The translations under genes were made by a program, and so were the position numbers. The notes under the pieces are model-generated. The model did not search any database. It was given only the letters and a program-made list of their open reading frames with translations, and had not been told where the DNA came from. 64,000 bases of DNA from Flavobacteriales bacterium (GTDB taxonomy: Bacteria > Bacteroidota > Bacteroidia > Flavobacteriales_G > Salibacteraceae): positions 1-64,000 of the forward strand of contig JABJJW010000004.1 of the NCBI GenBank assembly GCA_018660685.1. The letters run 5' to 3'. Below are positions 17,211 through 25,485 of this stretch, in pieces. Numbering within the stretch: position 1 is the first letter of the stretch; every line of letters begins with the position of its first letter.

Positions 17211-18356
17211 TTACACCAATTGCGCACTAGCACCGTACTGCGGGACAGTTGTCTCTTTTTTACTCAACATCTTGAGCATCCTGAAATGCAGCTTAAGCGC
17301 GGAATAGAAATTTGGATTCTCCTGATAGCGAATACCGTGTTCATCTGCCGTCTGCTTGATGATTTCTGTCAACGGAATGTAGTGAGCGTGGTTTATGTGC
17401 GGAAACAAGTGATGCACGACGTGAATATTGATTCCTCCAGTCAGCCAAGTCGTAAACCGATTCTTTCTACTAAAGTCCGCTGTCGTTTCAATTACATGTA
17501 AAAAGTAGTTGTTCTCGATGTCGCCATTCTCATCTGGCAGTGGGTAATGTGTTCCATCATAGACATGTGTGCACTGAAACAACAATGCGAAAGCAAGACT
17601 TGGCAGAAAGTGCATGTTCAACCATGCGACGATAATCCACCAAGCTGGTACATCCAACAGAATGAGCGGAAGCGCCAATGAAACAACGAAGTAGAAAAGC
17701 TTCGAAGAAAACAGAATGACGTATTCTGACGCGGTGTGCGTGATATTCTTAGAATTCCCAATATGCAACTCGCTAAACATCCACTTAAAGTCTTTCACTA
17801 AAACCCAATGAATCATGGCTAGAGCATAGACCATCGGCGTATAAATGTGTTGCCACTTATGCTTTGGCTCCCAAGGCTCGTGTGGGGTGAAGCGAAATAA
17901 GCCATGCGTCTCCAGCGTCACATCGATTCCAGCGATGTTCACAAACGAGTGGTGTGCATTGTGCATCATCGTGAAGAGATAGCTATTTCCTCCTATAAAA
18001 TTCATGGTATAGCCGAGAATGCGATTGACCTTGCTGTTGTCTGAAAACGCATTGTGACATGAGTCATGCATAATGTTGAATGCCAAGAAGATATTGATGA
18101 AGCCAATCAATTGAAAGGCTAGTAACAATCCCCAAAAACTACCATTGATGAGACCGCTTAGAATCAACCCGTAGGTTACAAACCAAGCGATGTACCCCAG
18201 AACAGCTTTGAATTTCACCTGGGCATTGGCCTTCATCGACATGTTTCTGTCTTTGAAGTAAGCATTCACTCTCCCTCTCAACACTCGAGCAAAGGCATCC
18301 TTCGGCTTCGTGCTCTTGTATCTTACTACCTTTTCTGATGTGGTTGCTTGTAGCAT
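17211..18356 (-). CDS. Fatty acid desaturase (membrane-bound, three histidine boxes)
   Basis: Membrane di-iron desaturase of 381 residues. All three histidine boxes are visible: HDSCH (about 96-100), HNAHH (about 132-136) and HVVHH (about 314-318), with about four membrane helices between them. The third box begins with His rather than the Gln typical of front-end delta-5/6 desaturases, and no cytochrome b5 domain is present, so electrons must come from a separate ferredoxin or b5-like donor. It introduces a double bond into acyl chains for membrane fluidity, probably cold adaptation (inference). The 190-base gap to the downstream KAS III gene suggests a separate promoter there. Confidence 0.9.
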   Translation of the reverse strand: MLQATTSEKVVRYKSTKPKDAFARVLRGRVNAYFKDRNMSMKANAQVKFKAVLGYIAWFVTYGLILSGLINGSFWGLLLAFQLIGFINIFLAFNIMHDSCHNAFSDNSKVNRILGYTMNFIGGNSYLFTMMHNAHHSFVNIAGIDVTLETHGLFRFTPHEPWEPKHKWQHIYTPMVYALAMIHWVLVKDFKWMFSELHIGNSKNITHTASEYVILFSSKLFYFVVSLALPLILLDVPAWWIIVAWLNMHFLPSLAFALLFQCTHVYDGTHYPLPDENGDIENNYFLHVIETTADFSRKNRFTTWLTGGINIHVVHHLFPHINHAHYIPLTEIIKQTADEHGIRYQENPNFYSALKLHFRMLKMLSKKETTVPQYGASAQLV

Positions 18357-18454
18357 GTAAGTATCAATCTAAAATCAGGTGCAAATATCTTAAGGATTAA
18401 CCTAATAATGAACTAGTATCGGTCAGTTATGACCATGATTAATGTTAAAAACCG

Positions 18455-19165
18455 CTAGGCGATGTTCGTAAAGACGGCTTGAACGTCTTCATCCTCTTCC
18501 ATTCGGTCGAGCATTTTCTCAATTTCTTCCAGTTGTTCTTCCGAAAATTCAACCGGCGACGTCGGGATTCGTTGAAGATTTGCCTTTTCTACTTCAATCC
18601 CAGATTCCTCGATCGCTGCAGCCAATGTCCCAAAGTCAGTATAGTTTCCATACACATAGATCTGGTCCTCGTTTTCTACGATTTCTTGCAATCCTGCGTC
18701 GATGAGGTTAAATTCCAACTCTTCTAAATCAAGCTCAGCGGGTTTCTCGAATTGAAAAACGGCTTTTCGGTCGAACATAAATTCCAATGAACCGGTTGGT
18801 ACCAATGTCCCGCCGGGCTTCGTAAAGTAATGTTTGACATTGGCTACGGTACGAGTAGAGTTATCGGTAGCGCATTCCACAAAGACCAAAACCCCGTGAG
18901 GTCCTTTCCCCTCATAATTCACCTCAATGAATGCTGCCGCGTCCTTACCCTCTGCCCTTTTGATGGCCGACTCAATGTTGTCCTTCGGCATGTTCTGGGC
19001 CTTCGCATTTTGAATCGCCGACCTCAACGTTGCGTTCATGACTGGATCCCCTCCACCCTCTTTCGCGGCCATGGTGATGGCCTTGGCTAGTTTCGGGAAA
19101 ATGCGAGACATCTTATCCCAACGTTTTTCCTTGGCTGCTCTCCGATATTCAAATGCTCTTCCCAT
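18455..19165 (-). CDS. YebC/PmpR family protein
   Basis: Protein of 236 residues of the YebC/PmpR family ([20 protein letters not shown] start, then [19 protein letters not shown] and [15 protein letters not shown]). Members were annotated as DNA-binding transcriptional regulators; more recent work on YebC-type proteins links several of them to translation of polyproline stretches. Which role applies here cannot be told. The start at 19165 is chosen because the family begins MGRAFE; a possible upstream start only adds eleven non-conserved residues. Divergent from the methyltransferase gene. Confidence 0.93.
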   Translation of the reverse strand: MGRAFEYRRAAKEKRWDKMSRIFPKLAKAITMAAKEGGGDPVMNATLRSAIQNAKAQNMPKDNIESAIKRAEGKDAAAFIEVNYEGKGPHGVLVFVECATDNSTRTVANVKHYFTKPGGTLVPTGSLEFMFDRKAVFQFEKPAELDLEELEFNLIDAGLQEIVENEDQIYVYGNYTDFGTLAAAIEESGIEVEKANLQRIPTSPVEFSEEQLEEIEKMLDRMEEDEDVQAVFTNIA

Positions 19166-19239
19166 CTCGTAAAAATTGACCGCGAAAATAACGAGCAAGT
19201 GAGGAATTATTGATAATTCTGTCGTCCAGAAATCGAATC

Positions 19240-20034
19240 ATGGAAGAACACAACTACAAGGAAGTCAATAAGGACATGTGGAACTCGAAAGTGGATATCC
19301 ACTTTAACTCTGAATTTTACGATGTTGATTCCTTCAAAGAAGGCCGTAACAGTCTGACAGATATTGAGCTGGACCTATTCGGTGATGTGACTGGCAAATC
19401 AATCCTTCACCTGCAATGCCATTTCGGCCAGGACACGCTTAGCCTAGCAAGAATGGGTGCCCAAGTCACCGGCATGGACATCAGTTCTGAAGCTTTGGCT
19501 AAGGCGAGAGAACTAAATGATGAACTTGGATTAAGTGGGCGATTCATAGAAAGCGACCTCTACTCGCTTCCAGAAAACCTCGAAGGTCAGTTTGACATTG
19601 TCTACACTTCCTATGGTACGATTGGATGGCTGCCTGACATCAATCGTTGGGCTGAAGTAGTGACCAAATTCATGAAGCCTGGTGGACGATTTGTCTTTGC
19701 TGAATTTCATCCCGTGTTGTGGATGTTTGATAAGCCAATTAAGGAGATCGTCTATCCCTACATGAGGAGTCAAGCCATTTTGGAGGATGAAGAAGGCACG
19801 TATGCAAACAAAGAGCACGATCTACAAACCTCAAGCGTCACATGGAATCATGGACTTGGAGATGTGATTGGAGCGCTGTTGTCTCAAGAATTGAAACTCA
19901 CCCATTTTGAAGAATTTGATTACTCCCCTTACAACATCTTTCCAAAGGCAACGGAAGAGAAGCCAAAGCAGTTTCGGGTTGAAGGAATGGGTAAGAAGTT
20001 GCCGTTGGTTTATGCACTTGAAATGACGAAGTAG
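19240..20034 (+). CDS. Class I SAM-dependent methyltransferase
   Basis: Cytoplasmic protein of 264 residues with a class I methyltransferase fold: motif I is LHLQCHFGQDTLSLARMGA (an H-C-H-F-G variant of GxGxG typical of this subfamily), acidic motif II ends in TGMDIS, and IVYTSYGTIGWLPDI is the motif IV region. Similar proteins are annotated simply as class I methyltransferases; the substrate is unknown. The start at 19240 is preferred over an in-frame codon 30 bases upstream that lies closer to the divergent YebC gene. Confidence 0.85.
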   Translation: MEEHNYKEVNKDMWNSKVDIHFNSEFYDVDSFKEGRNSLTDIELDLFGDVTGKSILHLQCHFGQDTLSLARMGAQVTGMDISSEALAKARELNDELGLSGRFIESDLYSLPENLEGQFDIVYTSYGTIGWLPDINRWAEVVTKFMKPGGRFVFAEFHPVLWMFDKPIKEIVYPYMRSQAILEDEEGTYANKEHDLQTSSVTWNHGLGDVIGALLSQELKLTHFEEFDYSPYNIFPKATEEKPKQFRVEGMGKKLPLVYALEMTK

Positions 20035-20121
20035 CCGGATTCTAGTTCGCACCCACCGCCAATTAGATGCCATGAATTAATTGATTTATCTGATGCTAAC
20101 TTATAGCCAAAGAATCAGGCT

Positions 20122-20931
20122 ATGAGAGAGCGCAGCATCAATGTTCAAATCCCAAAACCCTATCATGAGAAATGGGATGATATGACACCTCAAGACAAAG
20201 GCCGTCACTGCGCCTCTTGTGAAAAGGTCGTCACCGACTTCACTCAAATGTCTGATCGAGAGGTCATCGACTTCCTGCGAAAAGATAAAGGCTCCGGTTG
20301 CGGTCGTTTGAACCCAAGACAACTGTCTGCACCGCTGACTACGGTTGAAAAAAACAAATCTTGGTTCTCCCCGATCGGAATAGCTCTGAGCACGGCTCTT
20401 TCAATACTTATTTCAAATCAGACAGCGGCTCAAAAGATTTCAGAAAAAATCTATGTCCAGGAACAATCTGTAACAGGTGGATATGATGTTCTTCAAAATT
20501 CTGAGCCATCGGCTCTTGAGTCTCGAGAATTTAAAGGTCAGATCACAGATTCAGAAACCGGCGCACCAATTCCCTTCGTAAATATTGTATTCGATAAATC
20601 AGGCTTAGGAGGCTCCACAGACTTTGATGGATTCTTTTCAATTCCTCGAGGAATTGAAGAAATCAAGCATTTAGAAGTTACGATCACTTCACTTGGATAT
20701 GTTTCGGAGTCCTTTTGTCCTGCTGATCCTGACTCATTTCAAAATATTCAATTGACACCACTATATTTTAACTCTATTGAGGGTGTACGTGGTAACCATT
20801 ATGTCACTACTGGAATCATGGTCGGCGACATTGTTATTGTTGAATCTAAGCCCAAGAGATTTCTGCGCAAAGTAGGTCGTGTGGTTTCGTGGCCATATCA
20901 CCGAACGAGATCAGCCATACGCGACTGGTAA
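20122..20931 (+). CDS. Carboxypeptidase-regulatory-like domain protein with N-terminal Cys motif
   Basis: Protein of 269 residues. The N-terminus (IPKPYHEKWDDMTPQDKGRH, then CASCEKVVTDFTQMSD) is a Bacteroidota-specific Cys motif (CxxC plus a later GCGRL) that usually precedes a single membrane segment; here SPIGIALSTALSILISNQ (about 88-108) fills that role. Residues about 138-215 are a carboxypeptidase-regulatory-like beta-sandwich (FKGQITDSETGAPIPFVNIV), the domain that also begins TonB-dependent receptors. So a membrane-anchored protein with a cytoplasmic Cys-rich head and periplasmic beta domain is predicted. Function unknown. It is followed 13 bases later by the THUMP methyltransferase gene. 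Confidence 0.78.
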   Translation: MRERSINVQIPKPYHEKWDDMTPQDKGRHCASCEKVVTDFTQMSDREVIDFLRKDKGSGCGRLNPRQLSAPLTTVEKNKSWFSPIGIALSTALSILISNQTAAQKISEKIYVQEQSVTGGYDVLQNSEPSALESREFKGQITDSETGAPIPFVNIVFDKSGLGGSTDFDGFFSIPRGIEEIKHLEVTITSLGYVSESFCPADPDSFQNIQLTPLYFNSIEGVRGNHYVTTGIMVGDIVIVESKPKRFLRKVGRVVSWPYHRTRSAIRDW

Positions 20932-20944
20932 ATAGCATTTATCA

Positions 20945-22114
20945 TTGCAGCTGAAACGCCGCGCCTTGAAACTACTCGCTAAAACACTGTATGGCCTTGA
21001 GCCGATTCTCGCCAAAGAACTGGAGTCTTTGGGAGCTCAGAATATTTCCGAAGGCAACCGCGCAGTCAGCTTTGAAGGAGATAAGGAGCTTCTTTATAGA
21101 GCCAATCTTGAATTGCGGACAGCGCTGCGCATTCTCGTGCCGATTGCTTCGTTTCGAGCAAGAGATGACAAGAACTTCTACCAACAAGCCAAGAAAATTG
21201 AGTGGAAGGATTATTTAGACAACAGCAAGACATTCGCCATTGACAGTACGACGTACAGCGAAACATTTAAGCATTCACAGTACGCCTCGTTGAAGTTGAA
21301 AGATGCCATCGTCGACAAATTCAAGGAAGAGACTGGAGAACGGCCATCCGTCTACACCTTCGACCCTGACTTCAAAATCAACCTCCATATTTCGAACAAC
21401 GACATCAACATATCGTTGGACAGTACCGGTGAGAGTCTTGAAAAGCGAGGTTATCGAAGAGAAAGCAATGAAGCCCCAATCAGTGAAGTACTCGCTGCGG
21501 GAATCATCATCAAGGCATGGGATGGCACAAAGCCGCTAATGGACCCAATGTGCGGATCAGGAACCTTCCTCATCGAAGCTGCAATGATTGCGTCCAAGAC
21601 AGCTCCTAGCCTTAACCGGTCATTCACGTTTAAGAATTGGAATGATTTCGATGCGGAACTTTTTGAAAAGATAGAATTAGAGCTGAAGGAGCGGATTGCT
21701 GCCCCGACCGTTTCGATTGTAGGAAAAGACATTGATGGAACTTCGATTTCTAAGGCTGAGCGAAACGCGGAACGAGCTGGCGTGCTCGACATGATCCAAT
21801 TTGAGAAGCAAGATTTTTTGGAGTCCAAAGGTTCTGACGAAGAATCCATCATCGTGATGAATCCGCCTTATGGGAAGCGCATCGAGTTTGAGAAAGCATT
21901 GTTGGACGCATACCATGAGATTGGCTCTAGATTGAAGCACCACTACCCTGGAAATACAGTTTGGGTAATCGGATCAAACATTGGTGCGCTTAAGAAATTG
22001 GGACTCAAGGCAGCATCAAAGACGAAGCTCTTCAACGGCCCTTTGGAGTGCCAGCTTCACGAGTACAAGCTGTTCGCGGGAAAGCGTGTGGATCAGATCA
22101 AGGACAAGAAGTAA
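20945..22114 (+). CDS. THUMP-domain class I SAM-dependent RNA methyltransferase (RlmL-N/YpsC-like)
   Basis: Protein of 389 residues. The N-terminal 160 residues hold a ferredoxin-like plus THUMP RNA-binding region; the C-terminal part is a methyltransferase with DPMCGSGTFLIEAAMIA (motif I) and the catalytic NPPYGKR (motif IV, about 305-311), which marks N-methylation of a base. The family methylates guanine N2 of 23S rRNA (as in the N-terminal half of E. coli RlmL). No ATG exists before the conserved LAKTLYGLEPILAKELESLG; the start is therefore TTG, at 20945 or 20966. Confidence 0.88.
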   Translation: MQLKRRALKLLAKTLYGLEPILAKELESLGAQNISEGNRAVSFEGDKELLYRANLELRTALRILVPIASFRARDDKNFYQQAKKIEWKDYLDNSKTFAIDSTTYSETFKHSQYASLKLKDAIVDKFKEETGERPSVYTFDPDFKINLHISNNDINISLDSTGESLEKRGYRRESNEAPISEVLAAGIIIKAWDGTKPLMDPMCGSGTFLIEAAMIASKTAPSLNRSFTFKNWNDFDAELFEKIELELKERIAAPTVSIVGKDIDGTSISKAERNAERAGVLDMIQFEKQDFLESKGSDEESIIVMNPPYGKRIEFEKALLDAYHEIGSRLKHHYPGNTVWVIGSNIGALKKLGLKAASKTKLFNGPLECQLHEYKLFAGKRVDQIKDKK

Positions 22115-22157
22115 CTTCCATAATCGTTCCGGCAATTTCAATTCGAGACTTCCTATT

Positions 22158-22493
22158 TTGGCAACCATTATTTGGGAAGAAAAACTCAAAGTTTACGATG
22201 CACTCGTTGAGAAGTGCTCTCGGTTTGACCGAAAGGGCAAGACCGTTCCCTATACCTCAGCGAACGGATATTTGTTTTCTCTCCTCAACAAGGAAGGAGA
22301 ATTTGGAATTCGATTTTCCAAGGACGTGCAGAAGAAGTACACCGAGGAATTTGATTCGACCGTGCTCAAATCGCACGGCGCCACCATGCAGGGATACGTG
22401 TTGATTCCAGAGCACATGCTCGAAGATTTGGACAATGTAGCCACCTGCCTCAACGAGAGTTATGACTATGTAATGACGTTGGATCCGAAGTGA
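22158..22493 (+). CDS. Small conserved hypothetical protein (TfoX-N-like)
   Basis: Protein of about 111 residues. The sequence from EEKLKVYDALVEKC to TCLNESYDYVMTLDPK is compact and reads like a real globular protein; it has weak similarity to TfoX N-terminal-like or DUF1801-like small folds, which is only an impression. The first plausible start is TTG at 22158 (ATIIWEEKL). The frame is open further upstream, but that part overlaps the end of the methyltransferase gene in another frame and is not protein-like. It sits 43 bases behind the methyltransferase and may be cotranscribed. Function unknown. Confidence 0.6.
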   Translation: MATIIWEEKLKVYDALVEKCSRFDRKGKTVPYTSANGYLFSLLNKEGEFGIRFSKDVQKKYTEEFDSTVLKSHGATMQGYVLIPEHMLEDLDNVATCLNESYDYVMTLDPK

Positions 22494-22535
22494 GCTACAG
22501 AGGGCTCAAGCTAGACACGACTCGTCTGAATGAAA

Positions 22536-23429
22536 TCAGCTAATAATAAAGCTCCGCTCACTAAAAGCAGGAATCGTCGGTTCGCCCTCGTAGAAATAAT
22601 TGATCTCATCTTTATTGTCCATCAAACCAAGGCTGTAAAGCACCGGGACGTAGTGGTCTGGAGTAGGTGAAGCTAGCTTGCCGGATTTGTGGCTCGTTTC
22701 ATAGTTGATGAGATCCTTAAAATTTCTCGTGTCAATTTGCTTCTTCAGCCATTCATCGTACTCTGCCTCCCAACCAAATGGAGTCATATCACCTTGCTGC
22801 GCCTTTTTACCAGCGAGACGCAAATTGTGGATCAGAGACCCACTACCAATAATGAGTACGCCCTTTTCTCTCAACGCTTTTAATTGCTTTCCGAGTTGGT
22901 AGTGATAGTTAGGATCGGCATAGTAATCAATGCTCATTTGAAAAACGGGAACATCTGCTTTTGGAAAGAGATGCATGAGCTTCGGCCATGCTCCATGATC
23001 CAATCCCCAGTCCGTTGTTTCGGTCACGTTTGGGGCAAGTTTTTTGACTTCGTGGGCGATTTCGGGTGAGCCTTTAGCCTTGTAAAACACTTCGTAGTAT
23101 TCATCAGGAAAGCCATAGTAGTCATAGATCTGCTCTTGTCGCTCGGCAACGTTGACGAAGGTTCCACGCGTGCACTAATGTGCAGAAACCACGAGCGCTG
23201 CCTTCACTTCAAAGTTCTGCTGAAGGTCTGTTCCAAGCTCATGAAGCTTATTCCAAAATGGCCGTTCTTCTTTGGACATGGGAATGTCCATCGGGTTTCC
23301 ATGTGAGGTGAAGAGCACGGGCATTTTTGCTCCTTGCTCAGGAAGTCTATCCGTGAAATTTTTGAAACTGCTGAGTGTTCCCATTGCTGCAATGCCTAAT
23401 AGTGATTGAATAAAGTCTTTACGATCCAT
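22536..23429 (-). pseudogene. LigB-family extradiol dioxygenase (4,5-DOPA dioxygenase/YgiD-like), interrupted by one amber codon
   Basis: Read through, this is a full-length YgiD/DODA-type protein of 297 codons. It has the metal ligands His43 (SHGNPM) and His84 (VVSAH), then conserved DHGAWPKLMHLFP and GSGSLIHNLR motifs and a final H in TPDHYVPVL. Codon 85 (23175-23177) is TAG, exactly where the family has the Trp of SAHW; the frame continues unbroken on both sides (CTRGTFVNVAERQEQIYDYY follows). One G-to-A change from TGG explains it. Family enzymes cleave catechol-type rings or oxidise related substrates using a non-haem metal. As it stands the product would stop after 84 residues. A sequencing error is the main alternative. 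The start at 23429 (MDRKDFIQ) is preferred. Confidence 0.82.
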
Positions 23430-23510
23430 GGTCTGTTTACATGAGGCAATGCTAACTGCCTGAGGCAGAAATGTAAGCACTATTTATGATCTTTTTTCCT
23501 TCCTTCTTTG

Positions 23511-23795
23511 TCATTTTCCTTCCTGCGTGCAGAGGGTGAAGGCCTTGATTCCCCTTTTCTCAAATTCTGGCTTTAGGAACAGAGCCCAAATGTTATTATC
23601 CTTCAAATCAGCGATGGCAAAGCCAACGACATGCTCATCAATCTCACACACCCATCCTTTGCCCCTTTTGGTGATATAGTCAAGACAATCCGCATCTGTG
23701 ATCTTGCTGGGATCGGAAAGTGCATTCTCAACAACGGCGTTTCTGACATGTTGTATCTGCCCGATGTCTTCTTCTGTCGCTTCTCTAATCGTCAT
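23511..23795 (-). pseudogene. Truncated GNAT-family N-acetyltransferase
   Basis: Ninety-four residues that match the first two thirds of a GNAT acetyltransferase (normally about 140-150): MTIREATEEDIGQIQHVRN, KGWVCEIDEHVVGFAIADL and IWALFLKPEFEKRGI. The match ends inside the acetyl-CoA pyrophosphate-binding motif, right after RGI where RGIGxxLH is expected; the remaining KAFTLCTQEGK is unrelated. The other two frames hold at most a few suggestive residues (GLHPLHAGRK), so the 3' third has been deleted. Without the motif the enzyme should be inactive. It lies next to the broken dioxygenase, on the same strand. Confidence 0.7.
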
Positions 23796-23813
23796 ATAAC
23801 CTTCTGAATGAAG

Positions 23814-25241
23814 CTATTTGACCAGCACTAACTTCTGATTTAGGCTTATACCATCTGATGTACGAATCTCTACGAAATAGACACCATTGTTCCATGCTGA
23901 GCAGTCAATTTGGTCACCATTCAATATCTGAGCGTGATGGATCAACTCGCCACTTATCGAATGAACATCAATTGTCGCTTGTTGTGAACTTGAAAGTTCG
24001 ATTCTGAAAAGATCTTTTACGGGGTTCGGGTAGAGTCTAATTGAATTGATGTCCGTAGTTGAAACACCACTCGGAGCGTTGAACGACACTTCTCGATAAT
24101 ATATCGAGCTCGTAAAAAGATCGTTGAAGATGATGTGAAATGAGCCGTTTTCAAAGGCGACATCGGGATGGCGTTGATAGGACACAGAATCACCATAAAC
24201 GTCAAGCGGTTCACTCCAAGTTTCACCGCCGTTGATGCTGTGAATGAATAGGCAGTTAGATATTCCATTATCTGAGTTTTGGAAAACAATGCCTATGGTA
24301 TCGGTGTTCCCCGCAATCCTCGGGAAATTTTGCGAATTGCCGCTCTCATAAACAATTCCAGATTCGAACTCATAGTTCCAAGAGTGCATGTTTGAATAGT
24401 AAATCCTCGGTGAACCACTTCCAGAACTCATCCATGTAGAATGAACCCTGTTTCCATCAAAAATGGCGTCAGGCCCGCTGGAAGGACAGGAAGCGATATT
24501 CCAATTTCCTGGATCAACATCCAACACGGTATCGTATTGGGCTCCCCAATCATGGGAAGTTGCGATCCATGTATCACGGATATTTTGATCGTTATTTCGA
24601 AACGTAGTGACCACCTGATCGACCCAAACATTCAGATTACCAGGACAACAATCGCACACTTCATGAGGAGCTCCCTCACTAGCACTGACCATTGACTGAA
24701 ATGTCGATCCGCCATCAAAAGACTTCAGGGTGACCCATTCCGGGTTGTGGTAATTCTCGTCGTAAGCCATAACCATCAAAACGGGATCTCCTAATTCATC
24801 CACTGCAACCGTTGGAACAAATGGAATCACCGAGTCTGGAAGCGCGATCAATTCTGGATCAGACCATGTCTCTCCTCCATCAACACTCTTTTTCAAATAG
24901 ACCTTCGCCTCGATGTAAGGCAATATCATGTATGTGAGAAACATGGTGGAGCCGCTGACCGCAATGTCCGAACCGCCATAATTCGAAACGAATATGCTGT
25001 GATCGGCGCCGTTTAAATTGACCGGATCTGAGAAGATGGAATCTGAAGTTCGGTGATTCAGCCAAAGGCGGCTGTTGTTCTGCATCCAAAATACGTTTGG
25101 CGTTCCATTTACCAGTTCAATCCGAGGCCGCATGTCGCCATATTCCTGCGCATCAGCTACTTTGATAAGGTCTGAAATGTGAATTTGAGCATCGAGGACA
25201 TGCGCGCTCAAAACAAGCATAAGGCTGAGTATAAGTTTCAT
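23814..25241 (-). CDS. T9SS-secreted sialidase/BNR-fold protein
   Basis: Secreted protein of 475 residues: signal peptide to about residue 18, a six-bladed-propeller-like body with Asp-box (BNR) repeats SVDGGETWSDP, SFDGGSTFQS and SINGGETWSEP, and a C-terminal type A T9SS sorting domain (LYPNPVKDLFRIELSS, then NNGVYFVEIRT). An unusual Cys-rich motif, VCDCCPGN, follows the second Asp box. Asp-box propellers occur in exo-sialidases and other glycan-binding or lytic proteins; catalytic sialidase residues (an Arg triad) are not evident, so activity is unproven. Monocistronic; a composite repeat separates it from the M3 peptidase gene. Confidence 0.85.
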   Translation of the reverse strand: MKLILSLMLVLSAHVLDAQIHISDLIKVADAQEYGDMRPRIELVNGTPNVFWMQNNSRLWLNHRTSDSIFSDPVNLNGADHSIFVSNYGGSDIAVSGSTMFLTYMILPYIEAKVYLKKSVDGGETWSDPELIALPDSVIPFVPTVAVDELGDPVLMVMAYDENYHNPEWVTLKSFDGGSTFQSMVSASEGAPHEVCDCCPGNLNVWVDQVVTTFRNNDQNIRDTWIATSHDWGAQYDTVLDVDPGNWNIASCPSSGPDAIFDGNRVHSTWMSSGSGSPRIYYSNMHSWNYEFESGIVYESGNSQNFPRIAGNTDTIGIVFQNSDNGISNCLFIHSINGGETWSEPLDVYGDSVSYQRHPDVAFENGSFHIIFNDLFTSSIYYREVSFNAPSGVSTTDINSIRLYPNPVKDLFRIELSSSQQATIDVHSISGELIHHAQILNGDQIDCSAWNNGVYFVEIRTSDGISLNQKLVLVK

Positions 25242-25285
25242 TTCGGAAAGATACAGAGAACCTATGTTTCTGGTTTTCCATTCAT

Positions 25286-25468
25286 GAACACACCCGGCCC
25301 CGCTAAGGGCGGAATTCGCAAGAAAGCTGTTAGCTTTTAGCTTTTGGCCATTAGCCGGATTTCTTAGAACCTAGCTAAGAGCCAATAGCGAACAGTTAAA
25401 AGCGAGCTTAAGGATCCTTCCCCTCATGAGAGGGGTGGATCACGCAAGGCGTGAGACGGGGTGTGTTC
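25286..25468. repeat. Composite dispersed repeat, copy 1 (complete, ends inverted)
   Basis: Begins GAACACACCC and ends GGGTGTGTTC, so its ends are inverted repeats. The interior holds module B (GCTGTTAGCTTTTAGC ... TTCTTAGAACCTAGCTAAG ... GCGAACAGTTAAAAGC) and the hairpin module CCCCTCATGAGAGGGG. The other copies are at 28995, 32332 and 34323. It fills the gap between the sialidase-like and M3 peptidase genes. Confidence 0.85.
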
Positions 25469-25485
25469 CCAGAAGAATACAGAAA

